Shown: positions 1-13,452 of the stretch, piece after piece
How positions within the stretch are numbered: position 1 is the first letter of the stretch
How the letters are laid out: every line of letters starts with the position of its first letter
Source: Pithys albifrons albifrons
Taxonomy: Eukaryota; Chordata; Aves; Passeriformes; Thamnophilidae
Reading direction: 5' to 3'
Assembly (NCBI RefSeq): GCF_047495875.1
Contig: NC_092463.1
Coordinates: 25,657,224 to 25,721,223 of the forward strand
Length of the DNA stretch: 64,000 nucleotides
Made by a program: the position numbers and the translations under genes
Notes under the pieces: generated by a model
Seen by the model: only the letters and a program-made list of their open reading frames with translations
What the model was told of the DNA's origin: nothing
Database searches by the model: none

Positions 1-3000
1 GAGTTTATAGACTTCATAGATAAAACAGCAGAGAAATAGAAAGAACCACAGGTACAAAAAGGCTTAAATAAATTGAGAAATATGTAGTCTTTGAAAGCAA
101 AGGGGTAGTTATGTCCTCAAAACTCTCTTAGAACTTCTTTGCAGAAGATGTGGCATAAACACTACTAAAATAAAGAGCTCTGTTACTCACTTTTACATGA
201 GAAAGTGTAAAAATTTGTTTACTAAAAACAAATGTACTTCCCTTGAGGAAAAGCTCATCACAAACCAACCAGCTCATCATGGTAGAATGAAAGTTAAGAT
301 AAATTACTGTTTTCAGAAATACTACTTCTGGACAATTTATGAGTTCTCTATTTTTTTATTTATGAAGCTTTTTAGATAATTTTCAGCCGGTCTAGGTGTC
401 ATGCTTGTCTGAGTTTTTATAACCCAAAAGAGGAACACAAACTGTTGTCAACACTGCTGAGTTGTTTTTTTTTCTGGGGGGGGGGGGATGTTTAACTGTA
501 TTGCCAGTTTTGTATACTTTCAGTACAAAATAATAATTGGTGTATTTTATTCTTGAACTGCAGACACACATTTTATTAAAAGCTCACTGACACATGGAGT
601 TTTCACCATTTTCACCTCACAACAAATGGGAAGAACCTACTGTGTTGTGTATCAATGCTGATAGTCAGATGCCTTTTTTCAGAGCATTACCTGCAGATGC
701 CCAGTGCTCCAAATTACTTTGCTGTGTGTTCCTTCAAGACCTGCTACAATTACAGCAGAATCATTACTCTTAGAGCTCTCTTCCCACCCACCCTTGCCTT
801 GCAAAACTGCTTGTAGCACAGAACTTCTTGTCTTCCCCAGTTGTTTTCTCGAGACAGATTTTCAGAGAGGCTGCCTCTTACACCAGTTAAAACAACGTAA
901 ATGTGTTCTTATGTCCTTGCTGGCTGTGCTGATCATAGATAAGGTTTTCATATGTCTTTAAATCAACCTGTAGAATACCAGGAAATCATGCCTAGTTTTG
1001 TTTATATTGACTTTGTAATGCTCTCTGATGATGGTGAACAGGGAGGTACTGTGATTGCAAATTGCAGTTACACTTACATGTGAGATCATGGCAAACAATA
1101 CTGCTGCAGAGGTGCAATGGTAATCTCCACCTAATCTGGTTGAGTTCTACATCCAGCTCAGAGCTGGTTACCAAGCAAACCTCATTGTATGTTTGTGAGA
1201 CACACAAGAAAAATGATTCTCTTTTGGAAATGCAGAGAAAATTATAGATCTAGAAGAAAATAAGATCTGATCCAAAATTACTTTCTTTTTGACATATTAA
1301 TGGTTATAAAGGTACTATAATTTTAAGTCATAAAATGCAGAAAGGTTTGACACAAAAAATTATGTGTAGCATTTACTTGAATTGCTACATGTTCATTTTT
1401 AAAGATAAAATACTTTGAATGCTTTTAAAAGTAACTTTGGAGGGAGGGCTCATTTGTTTTGTTTATTCAATGCCGAAGTGGCAAAAATTTCTTTTCTGCA
1501 AAAGAATTCAAGATGTGAAGAGTGCTGGATCAGAAGAGTATATTGAGAAAAAGAAAACATTTCAAAAGATGTTCAGGTCAAACCTGCTGAGGCAGGTCTG
1601 CTGCTCAAAGAACACATTGCAAGGGTTTTCTAAAAAATAAATAATCCAGTAGAAACTGCCACATCACTGAGACACAGAGTCCATTACTTCTTGAGAAAAA
1701 ACCTGTTAAGTTTCTTTACTGATGTCTATAGAGAGGAGACTGTTGGCAGGTGACTCATGGTTACAGAAAACAGGGGTAGATCACTGAGTAAGAAGTAGCA
1801 AAAGTAATCATTAGAATATTAAGAAATTAATAATAATTAGGAGAGCAATTTCTACACCATTCTTCACTCATCTGTTTTGCCTGTTGATCTGGTCTCAAAA
1901 GGTATTTATGTAAATCTGCATCACAATCTTTCTGCAGGCTTTTCATCAGTAACTATATTAAACTATGTCACTGGTGTAAAGCCTTGCAAAATATGGTTCT
2001 AATAGTCTAACAGTCAAATTTCTTTTGGAATCCTTTGGTAAATCTTCTTGGTTTACCAGTCATTTAAAAATACCTTGTCTTTCTTCTGTTTGAGAAACTC
2101 AAAGTGAAGGTTAGTCACCTCTCCAGACAAAGTTATCACATGACATTGTAGTCCTTTATGTTATAAATTCTGTTAGAAGGACAAGATAAATATAATTATA
2201 TAGTGTGGGACTATCATAGTACTGAAGTTGGAAACTGTTTGGAAGCATTGCTACATATTAACTGAAAAGGGAATTTAAAATGTTTAAAATGTATTGTGAC
2301 TAAAAAAAATTGTATTAACTATCACCTCTATTTGTTCTTAGATTGGAGTAACATTGAGGAAATTGTATTAACCCATATGCTATTTTTAGTGTGTTTTTGT
2401 TGCATGAAGAATAAGAGGGCATTGTGCCTGCATCCATGACACTCAATGTGTAGTGCAGGTTTTCCTATGAGAGTGTAACCTTTAGGCTGAGATGAGCTGT
2501 CTGAAATAAGGCATAGGAGTTTGATTTCGCATCTGTGGCCTCACTGTTATCACACTGCCACTACATGATGGCAGTGTGGTGAAGGAAAAGATCTGTGACA
2601 GTGTCTGTATCTAGGGAATGTCTCTGTACCTAGGGACACTAATTTAGAGTTTCTTACAGTAACTGTAAGAAATCTGTGCTTTTCAAGGAGTAATTGTGTT
2701 TAGGCAGGCAGTTGTCATTTGTATGAGTTCCCTCACACATCTGTGTAGTAATACCTTTCACTCCTGTGATATGTCTAGATCCCACAACTGCATACCAGAT
2801 GGAAATTCAATGGCCACTATGTGTACATGATCAAGGTGCTGTTCGCTGCCTAAGCAGTGCTACAAATTCTTCACAGTTTAATCTCAATGCATATAGGACT
2901 TCTGCAGTCTGCTGCTACAACTATCAACAGTATTGCTGTTACAATATCAGGAATCTTTTATTATTTTCCTGATACACGTACAGTAAAGGAAGTAAGAAAA

Positions 3001-6000
3001 ATACCCCAAAGGTCAAGGTGCTAAAAGATGAAATCAAATTAATTATTATGTGCAAGAGCTATCTTGAGATTTTTTCAGAACTGGGAAAAATATGCATTTT
3101 TTAATATGTTAACAACACTGTATAAAACCGATACTTGGCCTAGTTTTACTTTAGACTTCGAAAGATGAATTTGTTTATGGATTCAAATAATTGCAGACTT
3201 GCACCTGCAGTTAGGGTTGCCTGCAGCTCAGTTGAAGTATCTACATCACTGATTGCATCTGTAAGTTAAAAACATCTAACTAACCTAAATTACAAGCACA
3301 AATAATTGCAGGTGCAAAACTCATACAAATACAAAATGATCTCTGAAAGTTGGTCTTCAGAATCTCATTGTAAGTTATTCGCTGTATCATGAACCTAGGG
3401 TCCTCTTGGGAGAGTCACTAATCTGTATAATGATGCTGAAAGCCTCTTGAATCTCAGATTTAACTAGCAGATGGGAAAGAATACAGAGTCATATAACTCC
3501 CTAGGGATTACGCATGTGGATATTGAAGAGTATAACTTATTCCAGTGAAGGATAACATTAACTTGCAATCAAAAATTTCCTTCCTGAACCACATTTTTTC
3601 TGATGAAATTAAAAGAACTTAATGTTGTGTTTTTATGAAGTCACAACGAATTTAAGTAGGACACTTTCCCAGGGCAAGCACAGAAATTTTGCTCATCTCA
3701 TGATTTTTCATTTAATGAATCACAGCATCAGTTTAACACAGAGAAATGCTGTCAGTCTTTCCATAAAACACATCTAATTATCCTCTCTATGATTTTCTTT
3801 TTTTCAGTGTCAGATATATATTTCTAAGCACATATCCCCAAAAGTCTATTTTTTTCCTCTTATATCAAAACTAAAAATCCTTTTCTTACATTCTTTAGCT
3901 TCAATAGACATAGGTGTGGAGCTACTTTAAAACAGTGACTACTTCCTGTCATACCAGTTACAGCAGTACTGTTAGCAAAGGAGAAAAAAAAAACCATAAA
4001 TTCGCTTCTAGTGTTTGAACAACTAAAACTCCTTCTGTATAAATGAAACAGTCTGCCATTTCTGACAGTCCAAAATGCAATGAAGAATTTTTCTGTTTCA
4101 GAAGCTCTAGGCAAAGCTGTTTTGGCATGTCTGTAGCTTGTTCCTCTTGCAAACAAAGGAGCAGCTAGATGGAAAGTCTCGGGGAAGAAATGCCGTCAGT
4201 TGTAAGAAATGAGACATGTAGACCCATTCTACAGCCCAGCTAGTGATTACATGCAGGTAATTTTGTAAGAACCTAGACCAGCTGCCAGTGATAATAACAC
4301 TGCCATTTGCACTGATTTCAGTAGAAATTAAAGCAAACAGACCAGCTCAAGGCTTCCTAGAAGCATTGGCCAAACTGGTATTTTGTTTACTGGTGTTGGA
4401 GTCAGACTATGAGAAAGGTGTTCAGAAGGCACAGGCAGCGGTGGCAGAGAGCCCTGCTGCTGCCCCTATGGCCAGGCTGGCAGCAGTGGGAATGAGCCCA
4501 GCGTGCTGCATCTGGCAGGGTCCTGCTTCACCACCCACCAGCATCACCATCCTCCCAGGCCCCAGTAACTGCCTCGGCAATCTCAACCCAGCTTCAGACC
4601 CCTGGCATCTACATCTACATTTTTAATACAATTTAATTTAATTCCCATTAATATATTACTCAAGCAGTACATGGTAACAGAGTACCACTTAAATAATCAG
4701 TTTATAATCATTCTTGGGGAAAAAAATCCAGAACAAAATGTCCTTTTCACACACACACAGAACTGTTGAGACTATGTTGTGTGTTAAATGCAAGGCTACA
4801 CCATCACCTTCCTAAATTATTTTCCTTAGGGGCTGAGATATAACAAAACACAAGAAAGCATGTGAAAAACATGCAGTATAAAGGTAAAAAGGATCATCAT
4901 TTGAATAGAAAGAAATTTTAACAAAGATTCCTTGTTTTACTCTTACTTTTTGCTGCCAGAGATAGAAGTAAGGAAGGAGAAGGTTTCATCTTTCCCTTTC
5001 TTGAGGGATTTATATTTAAGTGTGTCCTGTAACTCATGTAAATTCAGAGTGCAGCTTTCTAAGCCAAAAAATTAGCAAGGATTTTGACCAAGAGATTGAG
5101 AGGTGATTAAAACTCATGGATGAAAGACTCATTTCTCAGTAAGAATAACAGTCACATGGATGATGGATCATAATAACTTCATAATCTGACCCATATGCAG
5201 TAAATATGGTGATGACTGTCATTTTGAGTAAGTGAGGTAGATTGATGCTGATTATTAATCCATTTCTTGGACAGTCTGATTGTTTCTGAGCCAGCTTCTC
5301 CACTGTTTAGTAATTTCCTGAAGTATCATAATAGCCTTCACTGACAGTCTCTTCCTTGTTAACCAGTCACTTTTCATACTCTGTGTTGTCTGAATTTATT
5401 TGAGGTGTTATTTTCATTAATTGGCCTGCTTCTAGTGTCCTTACAGCTGGACACTTGATCTTTCAGCATATTGCATCACATCAGTGTTACTACAGGCACA
5501 TGATAACATATGATTCTGTATTACATTTACTTGCTGCAAAATATTTATGTTTCTCCTTAATTCCCATGTGTTGCAATGAAATCTCAGTGAAAAAAAAAGT
5601 GAAATATGCTATGAAAATAAGGACCTAGTATTTAGTATCAGTGTCTAAAATGGCAGATATCTGTATAGCAGATGCAGAATAAATATAAAAATTTATTTTC
5701 CTAATAGAAGCCACCTTAGCTAACTTTATTGATAACTTTATATGACGTTCCTGTAGAGATATGTATTTAACATTTGCAGTAGGATAATATACATAACATG
5801 CTTCACAAGAACAGAAAAGCTTTTTGGAAAACAACAGAGTATCCAAGCCTGGTTTCTGTGTCGAATCCTAAATATCTTTTCAATGATGCCAAATACTGTG
5901 GCACTTGTCCAGAATGACACTCAGCCTTCCCTGTAGCACAGCCTTTCAGCTGGGCAAATGATTGTAGATGCTGTGATTGAGGGTGAACTACATATGTAAC

Positions 6001-7949
6001 CTTATTAGTGACTTACAGTTCTCAAAGTGAATGGCTGGATATAAGTGCCTTTTTCTCAGTGATAGGTACTAATTTGCACCTGCCTTCACTAAGCACTTGG
6101 TAGTCTTTCTGAAACTTCTGGGAATTTAAAATCTTTTAAATCTCCAGTTAGGACAACACAGAGATCACTTCAGACTAATAGCTATGTTAAAGTAATATTG
6201 CCGTGGTTTCAGTTATTTCCTTTCTGTTAATAATAAATTCACAACATGCTACATACCACAAAATTAAAAGGTGCCTTTTCCCTGGTACAAATGAAACCCT
6301 AAGCAAATTTCATTTTATGTTTAGACATATTTTCTTCCTCTTTTTGAAGAACACCCACCTTTTTACGCACCAAGTCTTCAAATTTCCTTCCTTTTATTGA
6401 AATAAAACATTTTGTAAAATCAGAAAGTTGTGCATTTGTTTAACATAAGTGATGTGGTCATGAAACCCAGGTCTTCTATTTATACTTGGGATAATGCAGA
6501 GGTAATGAAAGCAGAATTCAACCTAAGAGGGTTTTTGTTTCAATTATAAAACAATGTGGGTAAATGCCTTGGATTTGGCAGCAATAGAAAAAAGAGAATA
6601 TTGTGCTTATGCCTTCAATCAGCTTTATTAGATCCTTAAAGGGAAAATTATGTGAAAGACAGAGGAAGAAAACAACAAGAGCAAGATCTCAATTTCAGTA
6701 TAATTCAGAGAAAATAACTGATTTAGGTTGGTCATCTTGCCAGGGTGAATGACTCAAGGCTTCCAAACAAGAAATGGAAACCAGAAGGATGAGGAAAGCC
6801 TGAAAGTACAAATTGAGAAGATATGATTGACTGCAATGTTTCAAAATCAACTGCTGCAAAGATGAGTTTGGGCTCTTGCCCAGAATACAATTGAATGGTG
6901 ATGTTCATTTAGACCCTTAATGCTGAAACAAAATAAGATGTAGCTCTGTTTCTGTTAGAAATTTATTTGTTCTTTCCAGTGTCTCTAGCTCGGGATATGA
7001 TGTCATGTCCTCTCTCTTCTATCACACCCTGCAGTGATTGCTGCTGCTGCTACTACTGCTGTTCCATAATTTTATTGAACACCAGTTTTCTGAAAGAAGG
7101 CCTGAATCCAGGTGATGATATCTTTCAAAAGGGAAGTGTCATCGCCATTTATTAGTTGCCTCTGAAAAATCTTATACACTGTGAGCAAATAGGCTGACTC
7201 AGTGTTGTTGACCAAGCAAAAGAGAAGTATAAGATCTTTGTGTGTGTGTGCTTTCTTACTGGTAAAGCCATTCAAGCTGTTGTTACTATCATGCTAATTT
7301 TTCAAAATTAAGTAAACAATTCATTCTGCAAAGATTTTTAATAATTGTATCTTTAATGGGCACAGTTTGTAAAACATTATGTGGAAGATATAGGGGCAGC
7401 TTCTCCACCTCAGGCACAGGATGTTCTAAAAGAGACCATGCTTTATGCAAAAAATTAGTCAGTTGACAATAGGCAGTGATGGGATTGTCTTATACTTCCT
7501 CCTTTCCTTTATTTCTTTCATCTCACTGGCTGTTCTTAGTAACCTTTTCTCTGTTTCTATTTCAAATCAGGAAGGAAAAAAAAAACCTAAACCACAGCTC
7601 ATAATTAAATACTGAGCTAGTTCTTACCATGTTTACTGAATTACATATTGCATATATGGATGTATATCCTCAAAGTTTTTCATGTGTTTTTAGATTTCTG
7701 TACTTAATGTGTTCCATAGCAATAGACCTTAACTCCTTCCTGTCTGTTTTTCATGATGAGATTTGCCTCCACAGAGGAAAGGAGGAGTAAAACATTGAAA
7801 CTCATTTTCAGATTCCTTCACATTTTAGGGCTTCATAGAGCGATGAATATAGTTGTTGGGCTCTGTGGATTCTCCTGATTCACTGTAGGGATTTCTCCAG
7901 CACACTAGGGACACCACATGGGAGGTAAACATGAATTAGGGGTCTGTAC
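1..7949 (+). other. SLC25A21 intron sequence (upstream of first exon in window)
   Basis: AT-rich noncoding DNA, inferred to be intronic because the first exon present continues a split codon. I found no carrier-family exon here. Notable points are a run of 12 G at 476-487 and a GC-richer patch at 4420-4615. The small open frames are not recognisable proteins. Confidence 0.6.
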
Positions 7950-8620
7950 GCAGCTGCAGAGGTAGGTTTTTTGGATTCCAGAGATCCAGTGGATGGACTA
8001 GAGTGCTGCAGTGAAGGAATATAGGCATTTTTAGAAAGAACTGGCCAGAAAGAAGAGAGCAATTAGAGTGTATGGAGCTCTACGTGAGGATGAATGATGA
8101 GAGTTTATGGGTAAGGATTAAAGAGCAGACTCACAGTGGTGACTTGGTGTGTCCTATGGGCTGCTGGACCAAGAAGAACAGATGAGACAGCCAGAAACAG
8201 CCTTATGTTTGCAGACCCTGATTATGGAGACTTCAGTCACCTTGATACCTCATGGAGCAGCAGGGCATAAGCAATCCAGCAGGTTACTGAAGATCATTAA
8301 TGGTAACTTTTTAACACAAGTGAAAGAGTCAATGGAGAGAAGTGTTCTGCTGGAGCTCTAATGCACAAGTGAGGAAAGTCTCATTGAAATGAAGGTTGAA
8401 TGGAGCTTTGGTTGTGATGAGATGGTGGAGTTCAGGAACCTGAGAAAAGGGAGCAAGGCAAAAAGCAAGTTCACAACCCTAGACTTCAGGAGAACAGACT
8501 GTATCTTCTTCATGGGCCTGCTTGGAAAAGTCCCCTGATGAAGGACTCTGGAAGGAAAATGGGTCCAGGAAACCCGGATAGTTTTCAAGGATCACCTCCA
8601 CTTAAGAAATCCATCCCAAT

Positions 8621-9094
8621 GATGCCTAAATTCCTGAAAACACTCTCAAAATTACATTAGTGGAGATAGATAGATAAAGTAACCTTTATTTAACTTCCAG
8701 GTTCACACCAAAATGCGTGCATGCATGTCCATTTGATGTTACAGTCTTTATAACTTTCAGTAATTAACATATGTGATATCTATAACTAACCCATGATACC
8801 TATTTCCCCTGGTGCCCACCCTCAGAACTCTTCAGAACTGCCCTTTGGAGCCCCTCCAGGGCTCTGAGGTTTCTCTTCTGTTTTGTCTTCAAGCTATCTT
8901 ATTGTCTCAGTTGAATTCTTGCAGGTGCTTCTTCAAAACAACATGTCCTTTGCAAAGTTTGGGAATGTGTGAGAAAACGTATAGTGATCTCTAAAAACCA
9001 CCTAAAATGTGAGCAACTCAGAAAAATCCATTCAACCTACATAATTCTAAACATCTGCAAAATACACACTAAATTCTGTAGGCATCACCAGCAT
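8621..9094. mobile_element. Unidentified insertion of about 470 bp inside CR1
   Basis: CR1 similarity stops near CCATCCCAATGATG (8608-8621) and restarts near GCAGGAAGTCAGGCAAAAATC (about 9094), positions that are adjacent in CR1 as I recall it. The intervening DNA is AT-rich with a short TAGA run. I could not find a clear target duplication, so both edges are approximate. Confidence 0.4.
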
Positions 9095-9447
9095 GCAGGA
9101 AGTCAGGCAAAAATCCCAAGGGCCTGTGTGTTTAAGCAGGAAGCTCCTGGCAAAACTCAGTCATAAAAAGGAAGTATACAGAAGGTGGAAGCAGGTAACA
9201 TGGGAGGAGTATAGAGACAGCCTGGGCATGCAGAGACATGGTTAGGAAAGTCAAAGCCCACTTGAAGTTGAACTTGGTACAGGATGTGAAGAGCAAGAAG
9301 AGCTTCTGTATGTGTCTACTGAGGTGGGTTGAAAACTACCTGAATGGCCAGATTCAGAGGGTGGTGATCAGTGGTATAAAGCTTGACTGGAGGTCACTAA
9401 CTAGCAGTGTACCCCAGCAGTCAATACTGGATCCAACTCTGTTCAAC

Positions 9448-9736
9448 TCTGAGGGTCAAATACTACATGATTCAATTATGGAAGCAAAACTGAATAATTT
9501 ATTAGACACACATTTCGCAATATAAAAACTCTGAAGGCAGGACATGCAAATAAAAGGGAAGGGTTATGCAAACAAGGTAAGAACAAAGAGGCTTCAGACA
9601 CTCTTGTAACATTAGAAAGCTATGTCTTATCTCACAAGACAGATAGGACTGTATAACATAGTCAGGCTTCAATTAACAGTCTCTGATGTATCTCCCTGGC
9701 ACTCTCTGTTTCAAGGTCTGAGCCTGAATCCCAACA
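9448..9736. mobile_element. 289-bp insertion inside CR1, LTR-like, with 6-bp target duplication
   Basis: CR1 text reads CTGTTCAAC up to 9447 and resumes after a second TTCAAC (9737-9742) with ATCTTCCTTAATG. The inserted DNA is therefore flanked by TTCAAC at 9442-9447 and 9737-9742. It ends in CA, begins TCTG and contains AATAAA at 9549-9554. Size, terminal CA, internal poly(A) signal and 6-bp duplication suit a solo LTR of an old avian endogenous retrovirus. There is no coding content, and the family is not identified. Confidence 0.5.
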
Positions 9737-11440
9737 TTCAACATCTTCCTTAATGTTCTGAATGATAGGACAGAGCGTACATCAGAAAGTTTGCTAATGG
9801 TACAGACATGGGAGGAGTGGCTGGTGTATCAGAAGGTTGTACTGCCAATCAGGTGGACTTTGGCACACTGGAGAAATGGTCTGATGGGGATGTCATGAAG
9901 TTAACAATAGGAATAGGTGAAGTCCTCCACCTGGGGAAGAATAATCCCATGCACCAGGGCCCAATCAGCTGGAAAGCAAATTTGCAGAAAAGGACCTGCA
10001 GGTCCTTGTGGACACAAAGTTGAGCATGAGCCGGGAATATGCCCTGCAACCAAAGGTATACTGGTATACTGTAAATAGTATATTGGGCTGTTTCACCTCC
10101 ACTCAGCACTGATGAGGCAACACTTGGAGTACTGGGTCATTCTGGTCTCCCCAGTACAAGGGAGACATGGACATAACACAGAGAGTTCAGCTGAAGGACC
10201 ACTAAATGATTAAAGGACTGAAGCATCTTCATGTGTGAAAAGGTTGAGAGAGATAGGACTGTTCTGTTTGGAGGAGGGAAGACTTATGGGGATCCGATCA
10301 GTGTGCACAAGTACCTAAAGGAAGGGTGCAAAGAGGATGAAGTCAGGCTCTTTCCAGTGGTGCTAAGTGACAAGACCAGAGGCAATGGACACAAATTGAA
10401 GCAAAAGGAGTTCATGTGAACATCAGGAAACAATTTTTTACTGTGAAGGTGACTGAACCCTGGCACAGGCTGCACAAAGAGGTTGTGGAGTCTACCCCTT
10501 GAAGATATTCGAAAGCTGTCTGGACATGGTCCTGGACAACTGACTCTAGATGGGCCTTCTTGAGAAAGGGGTTGGGCCAAGTGATCTCCAAGGGTTCCTT
10601 CTATCCTCAACTCTTCTATGATTCAGAAGACATGGAAAATTGCTTTTTATATTTTCAGTTGCCATTTCCTTGAACTTTTAAATAATCCACTGCCTCCTCT
10701 GATGATCATCTGAATCACTGGTATTTTGACACTGAGCTGTGATAGAATGCTGTATTACCCTTCAGAAGTGACCATCTGCCTCACAGTATTGCCGAGATCA
10801 CAAATCTATTACTCACATTCTTGGTATATCCTTCTCCTCAACATTCTCGCTTAAAATTTTTCCTGAGATCCTTAGAGACCATGGGAATGTTACAGGGTTT
10901 ATATATGCAGCAGCTGCGTGCATTTTGAGTATACAAGAGGGCAACCTGGAAAAGGAACCTGTCCTGCTGTGTAAGCCTAGGTAATGCTGCTGTGTGTTTT
11001 TAGAACTGAATTGTTGCTTTACACTGCATATTTCTCTGCTTATGTATCTTTTGCTAAAGAGAACATCTGGATCGCAATTGGGTCTCACATTTTGTAGTCA
11101 TAGCTACACCTGTAAGAGCAGTGGAGAACTTTTCATTCTCCAATTGCAATCATGCAGAGTACTAGAAATCCAAACAAGTTGCCTGCTTTAGATATGGTTA
11201 CAGAGGTTTAGACTGAGCTGAAAGGAATAAAGTGTTTATAGGGATCTATGTTCTTGTAGCTGATCCTATTTGGACCTCAGTTCCAGTTTGAACTCATATT
11301 AAAATGTGTGAATCACATGCTTAAAGTTATTTGACATTTCAATAGCTTGCTGAAGTAGCAATATACTCTGAATATGTATGAGCCTTAAAGACTAAGACCG
11401 GACCAGTACTAAGAATATAGACTAATACCAGGATGGATGG

Positions 11441-11560
11441 GGGTCTGAGTAATCTGGTCTAGTGGAAGGTTCCCTGCTCATGGCAGGGAGTTTGGAATTA
11501 GATGATCTTTAAGGTCCTTACCAATGCAAACCATGGGTCCAGTATATCTATATTGTTCTA
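11441..11560 (+). mobile_element. CR1 3'-end fragment
   Basis: Text around AATCTGGTCTAGTGGAAGG, CTGCTCATGGCAGGGAG and TTAGATGATCTTTAAGGTCC matches the common CR1 3' untranslated region. It is about 120 bp, sense relative to SLC25A21, with no intact tail. Confidence 0.8.
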
Positions 11561-12227
11561 TCCATATCTATAGGTATTTATTAGGTGAGACTGGGTAGAT
11601 TCAAACCTCTAAAGATGCAACCAAATTCCTTAAATCCCAAGGACTTTCAGTGTTTTGTCAGGAAGCCATAGTTGTATAGAATGCTCAAAGTATCCTTTTA
11701 TCATGGATCAGAGTTCATTACTTGCTTACTTCAGAGGAAGGATAAGCAAGATTTCCACTCCAGACCATCTTATAAGGCCTAAATTGCATCATTTATGTTG
11801 GAAAAGCTTAAGAAGAGAACTCCAGAGAATCATTCAAAGAAGGGTGGGAAAAAGGTTATAACATTTGTACTATTTTGCATTCACAGGGGGAATGCAAGTT
11901 GAATTGTTTTCCTTTGACATTCACAGGCTAACTATAGGAGAATATGGTGATGTCATGACTCTTACACTCTGCAAAAATATTCCAAATAGTAGGCTGCTTT
12001 AGAAAGGTTAATCATCACATTCCGTCACCTCTTTTCAACATTTTAAAAAGAAACAAATGCTTTGCTTTAAGAAGTGATTTTTTTTCAGACAGAATCCTCT
12101 TACAGTTCTGAATAAATGTGCATAAACTGAAGATGAATAAATTGTAAGATATGCTTTTGTTGGCTAGCAAGATAGTCTTAAGCTAAGGTGGGAGATTCAG
12201 ATTAGATACATGAAAAAAAAAATTCAC

Positions 12228-12418
12228 TCTTAGAGTGTTCAAGGCCTTGGAATAGGTTGCCCAGGGAAGTGGTGGAGTCAACATCCCTGGCAGTGTTCAA
12301 TAAGCATCTGGATCTGGCACTGGGTGATATGGTTTAGTGGTTTAGGGCTTACAGTCGTAGTGCCAGGTTGGACTGGATGATCTTGAAAGTCTCATACAAC
12401 CTTGATGATACTGATTCT
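12228..12418 (+). mobile_element. CR1 3'-end fragment
   Basis: GAATAGGTTGCCCAGGGAAG, ATCCCTGGCAGTGTTCAA and TTGGACTGGATGATCTTGAA are diagnostic CR1 3' UTR text. It is about 190 bp in sense orientation. Confidence 0.88.
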
Positions 12419-12634
12419 TCTTGGTGATTCCATTAGATACCTGTCTGAACTCTGCCCATGCACTAGGTTAGTGTGAAGACCTAATAGACAAGAACTGTCT
12501 ATTTTTGTCTCATATGGGGATTTTGACAACTATCTGTCATTTCAAGCATTCCCAAGTACCAACATTGTGCATCTACATTGGCCTTGTAAGCAGAGTTCAG
12601 GGTGCCTGCAAATGCCATGTGTGCTTGTAGCAGG

Positions 12635-12696
<62 letters not shown>

Positions 12697-12697
12697 C
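12635..12697. repeat. (TATC)n tetranucleotide microsatellite
   Basis: About 15 uninterrupted TATC units in the intron before the first exon present. A perfect tract of this length is likely length-polymorphic. Confidence 0.97.
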
Positions 12698-13452
12698 TAT
12701 ATAGACAGATAGAAAATTGAGATTATGCAAAGCAAAACATTGCAACAAGTATATTTTTGGGTTCAGGACAGCTCCAAAAGTCAGCAGCTACTGTAAAATC
12801 CTTAGCTGTTTACAGAGCCAGGCCAAGAGAGGGACAGAGACTTGAGTGAGTACAACGTCAAGATACTGCTCAAATGTTTTTTCCAAGGTGAAATACGTGC
12901 ATTCTGTTATGGCTCCGTGACTAGCTAACTTGTGTTAAAACTAAATTGCTAACAAAAACCCTTCATATATTTTGAGTCATGTTTAAAATTAACTTTAAAA
13001 TGCATCTTACCCTAGCATCTTAAGATGAGCGTGCAGGTTTTTTCTATGTAACTTTCTAAAGTCACAGGGTTTTTTTCAAATCTGTGTTTTGTGACTTGAC
13101 TTTTTAATATTATTGCTATGTCAAGAAAATGAAAAAGTTGAATTAATATTTCCTTTCATTGTCAAAACTATTCCTTTCCTTTTAAATGCACTTTCTCGTC
13201 TACTCAGAAAAAAATCATTTAATTTTTACATGTGCATTGCTGATTTCTTTATATCATCTCACCAGCACATGATATAATTGGTATCACATTAGTTATTTAA
13301 CAACTAAACAGAGAGTATTGTTATTTGTCTGTATGCCTGGAAATGCTGAAAAGATAGTTGATTTATTTGAAAGTGAAAATAAAATTGGCAGTATGATAAT
13401 TATATGGGGTTTTATCCAGACAAAAATAAATCTTTTTTTTTTTATTTGACAG

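Larger units (their letters stand above)
7950..10625 (+). mobile_element. CR1 LINE, 5'-truncated, sense orientation, broken by two insertions
   Basis: Three blocks, about 7950-8620, 9095-9447 and 9737-10625, resemble successive parts of the avian CR1 ORF2 and 3' UTR as I know them. Examples are GTGTATGGAGCTCTACG, ACAACCCTAGACTTCAGGAG, GGAAGTATACAGAAGGTGGA, GTGTACCCCAGCAGTCA and TTGGGCCAAGTGATCTCC. The copy ends in the CR1 tail TTCTATGATTC. All frames are broken by stops and indels, so it is inactive and only fragments of the reverse-transcriptase region stay open. The left boundary is approximate. Block order is collinear with one element, so the gaps are best read as insertions. Confidence 0.85.
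10626..13452 (+). other. SLC25A21 intron remainder before first exon in window
   Basis: Contains the two CR1 fragments and the TATC tract listed separately, and the pyrimidine-rich acceptor before 13453. Otherwise AT-rich with nothing recognisable. Confidence 0.7.

Noticed and set aside
9238..9525. 95-codon frame resembling part of a reverse transcriptase
   Set aside because: It is a decayed CR1 ORF2 fragment running into a later insertion, not a host gene.
1..13452. Upstream SLC25A21 exons (first carrier signature)
   Set aside because: I searched the frames for the first PX[DE]XX[KR] motif and the exon ending in a split glycine and did not find them; they are probably left of the window in a very long intron series.
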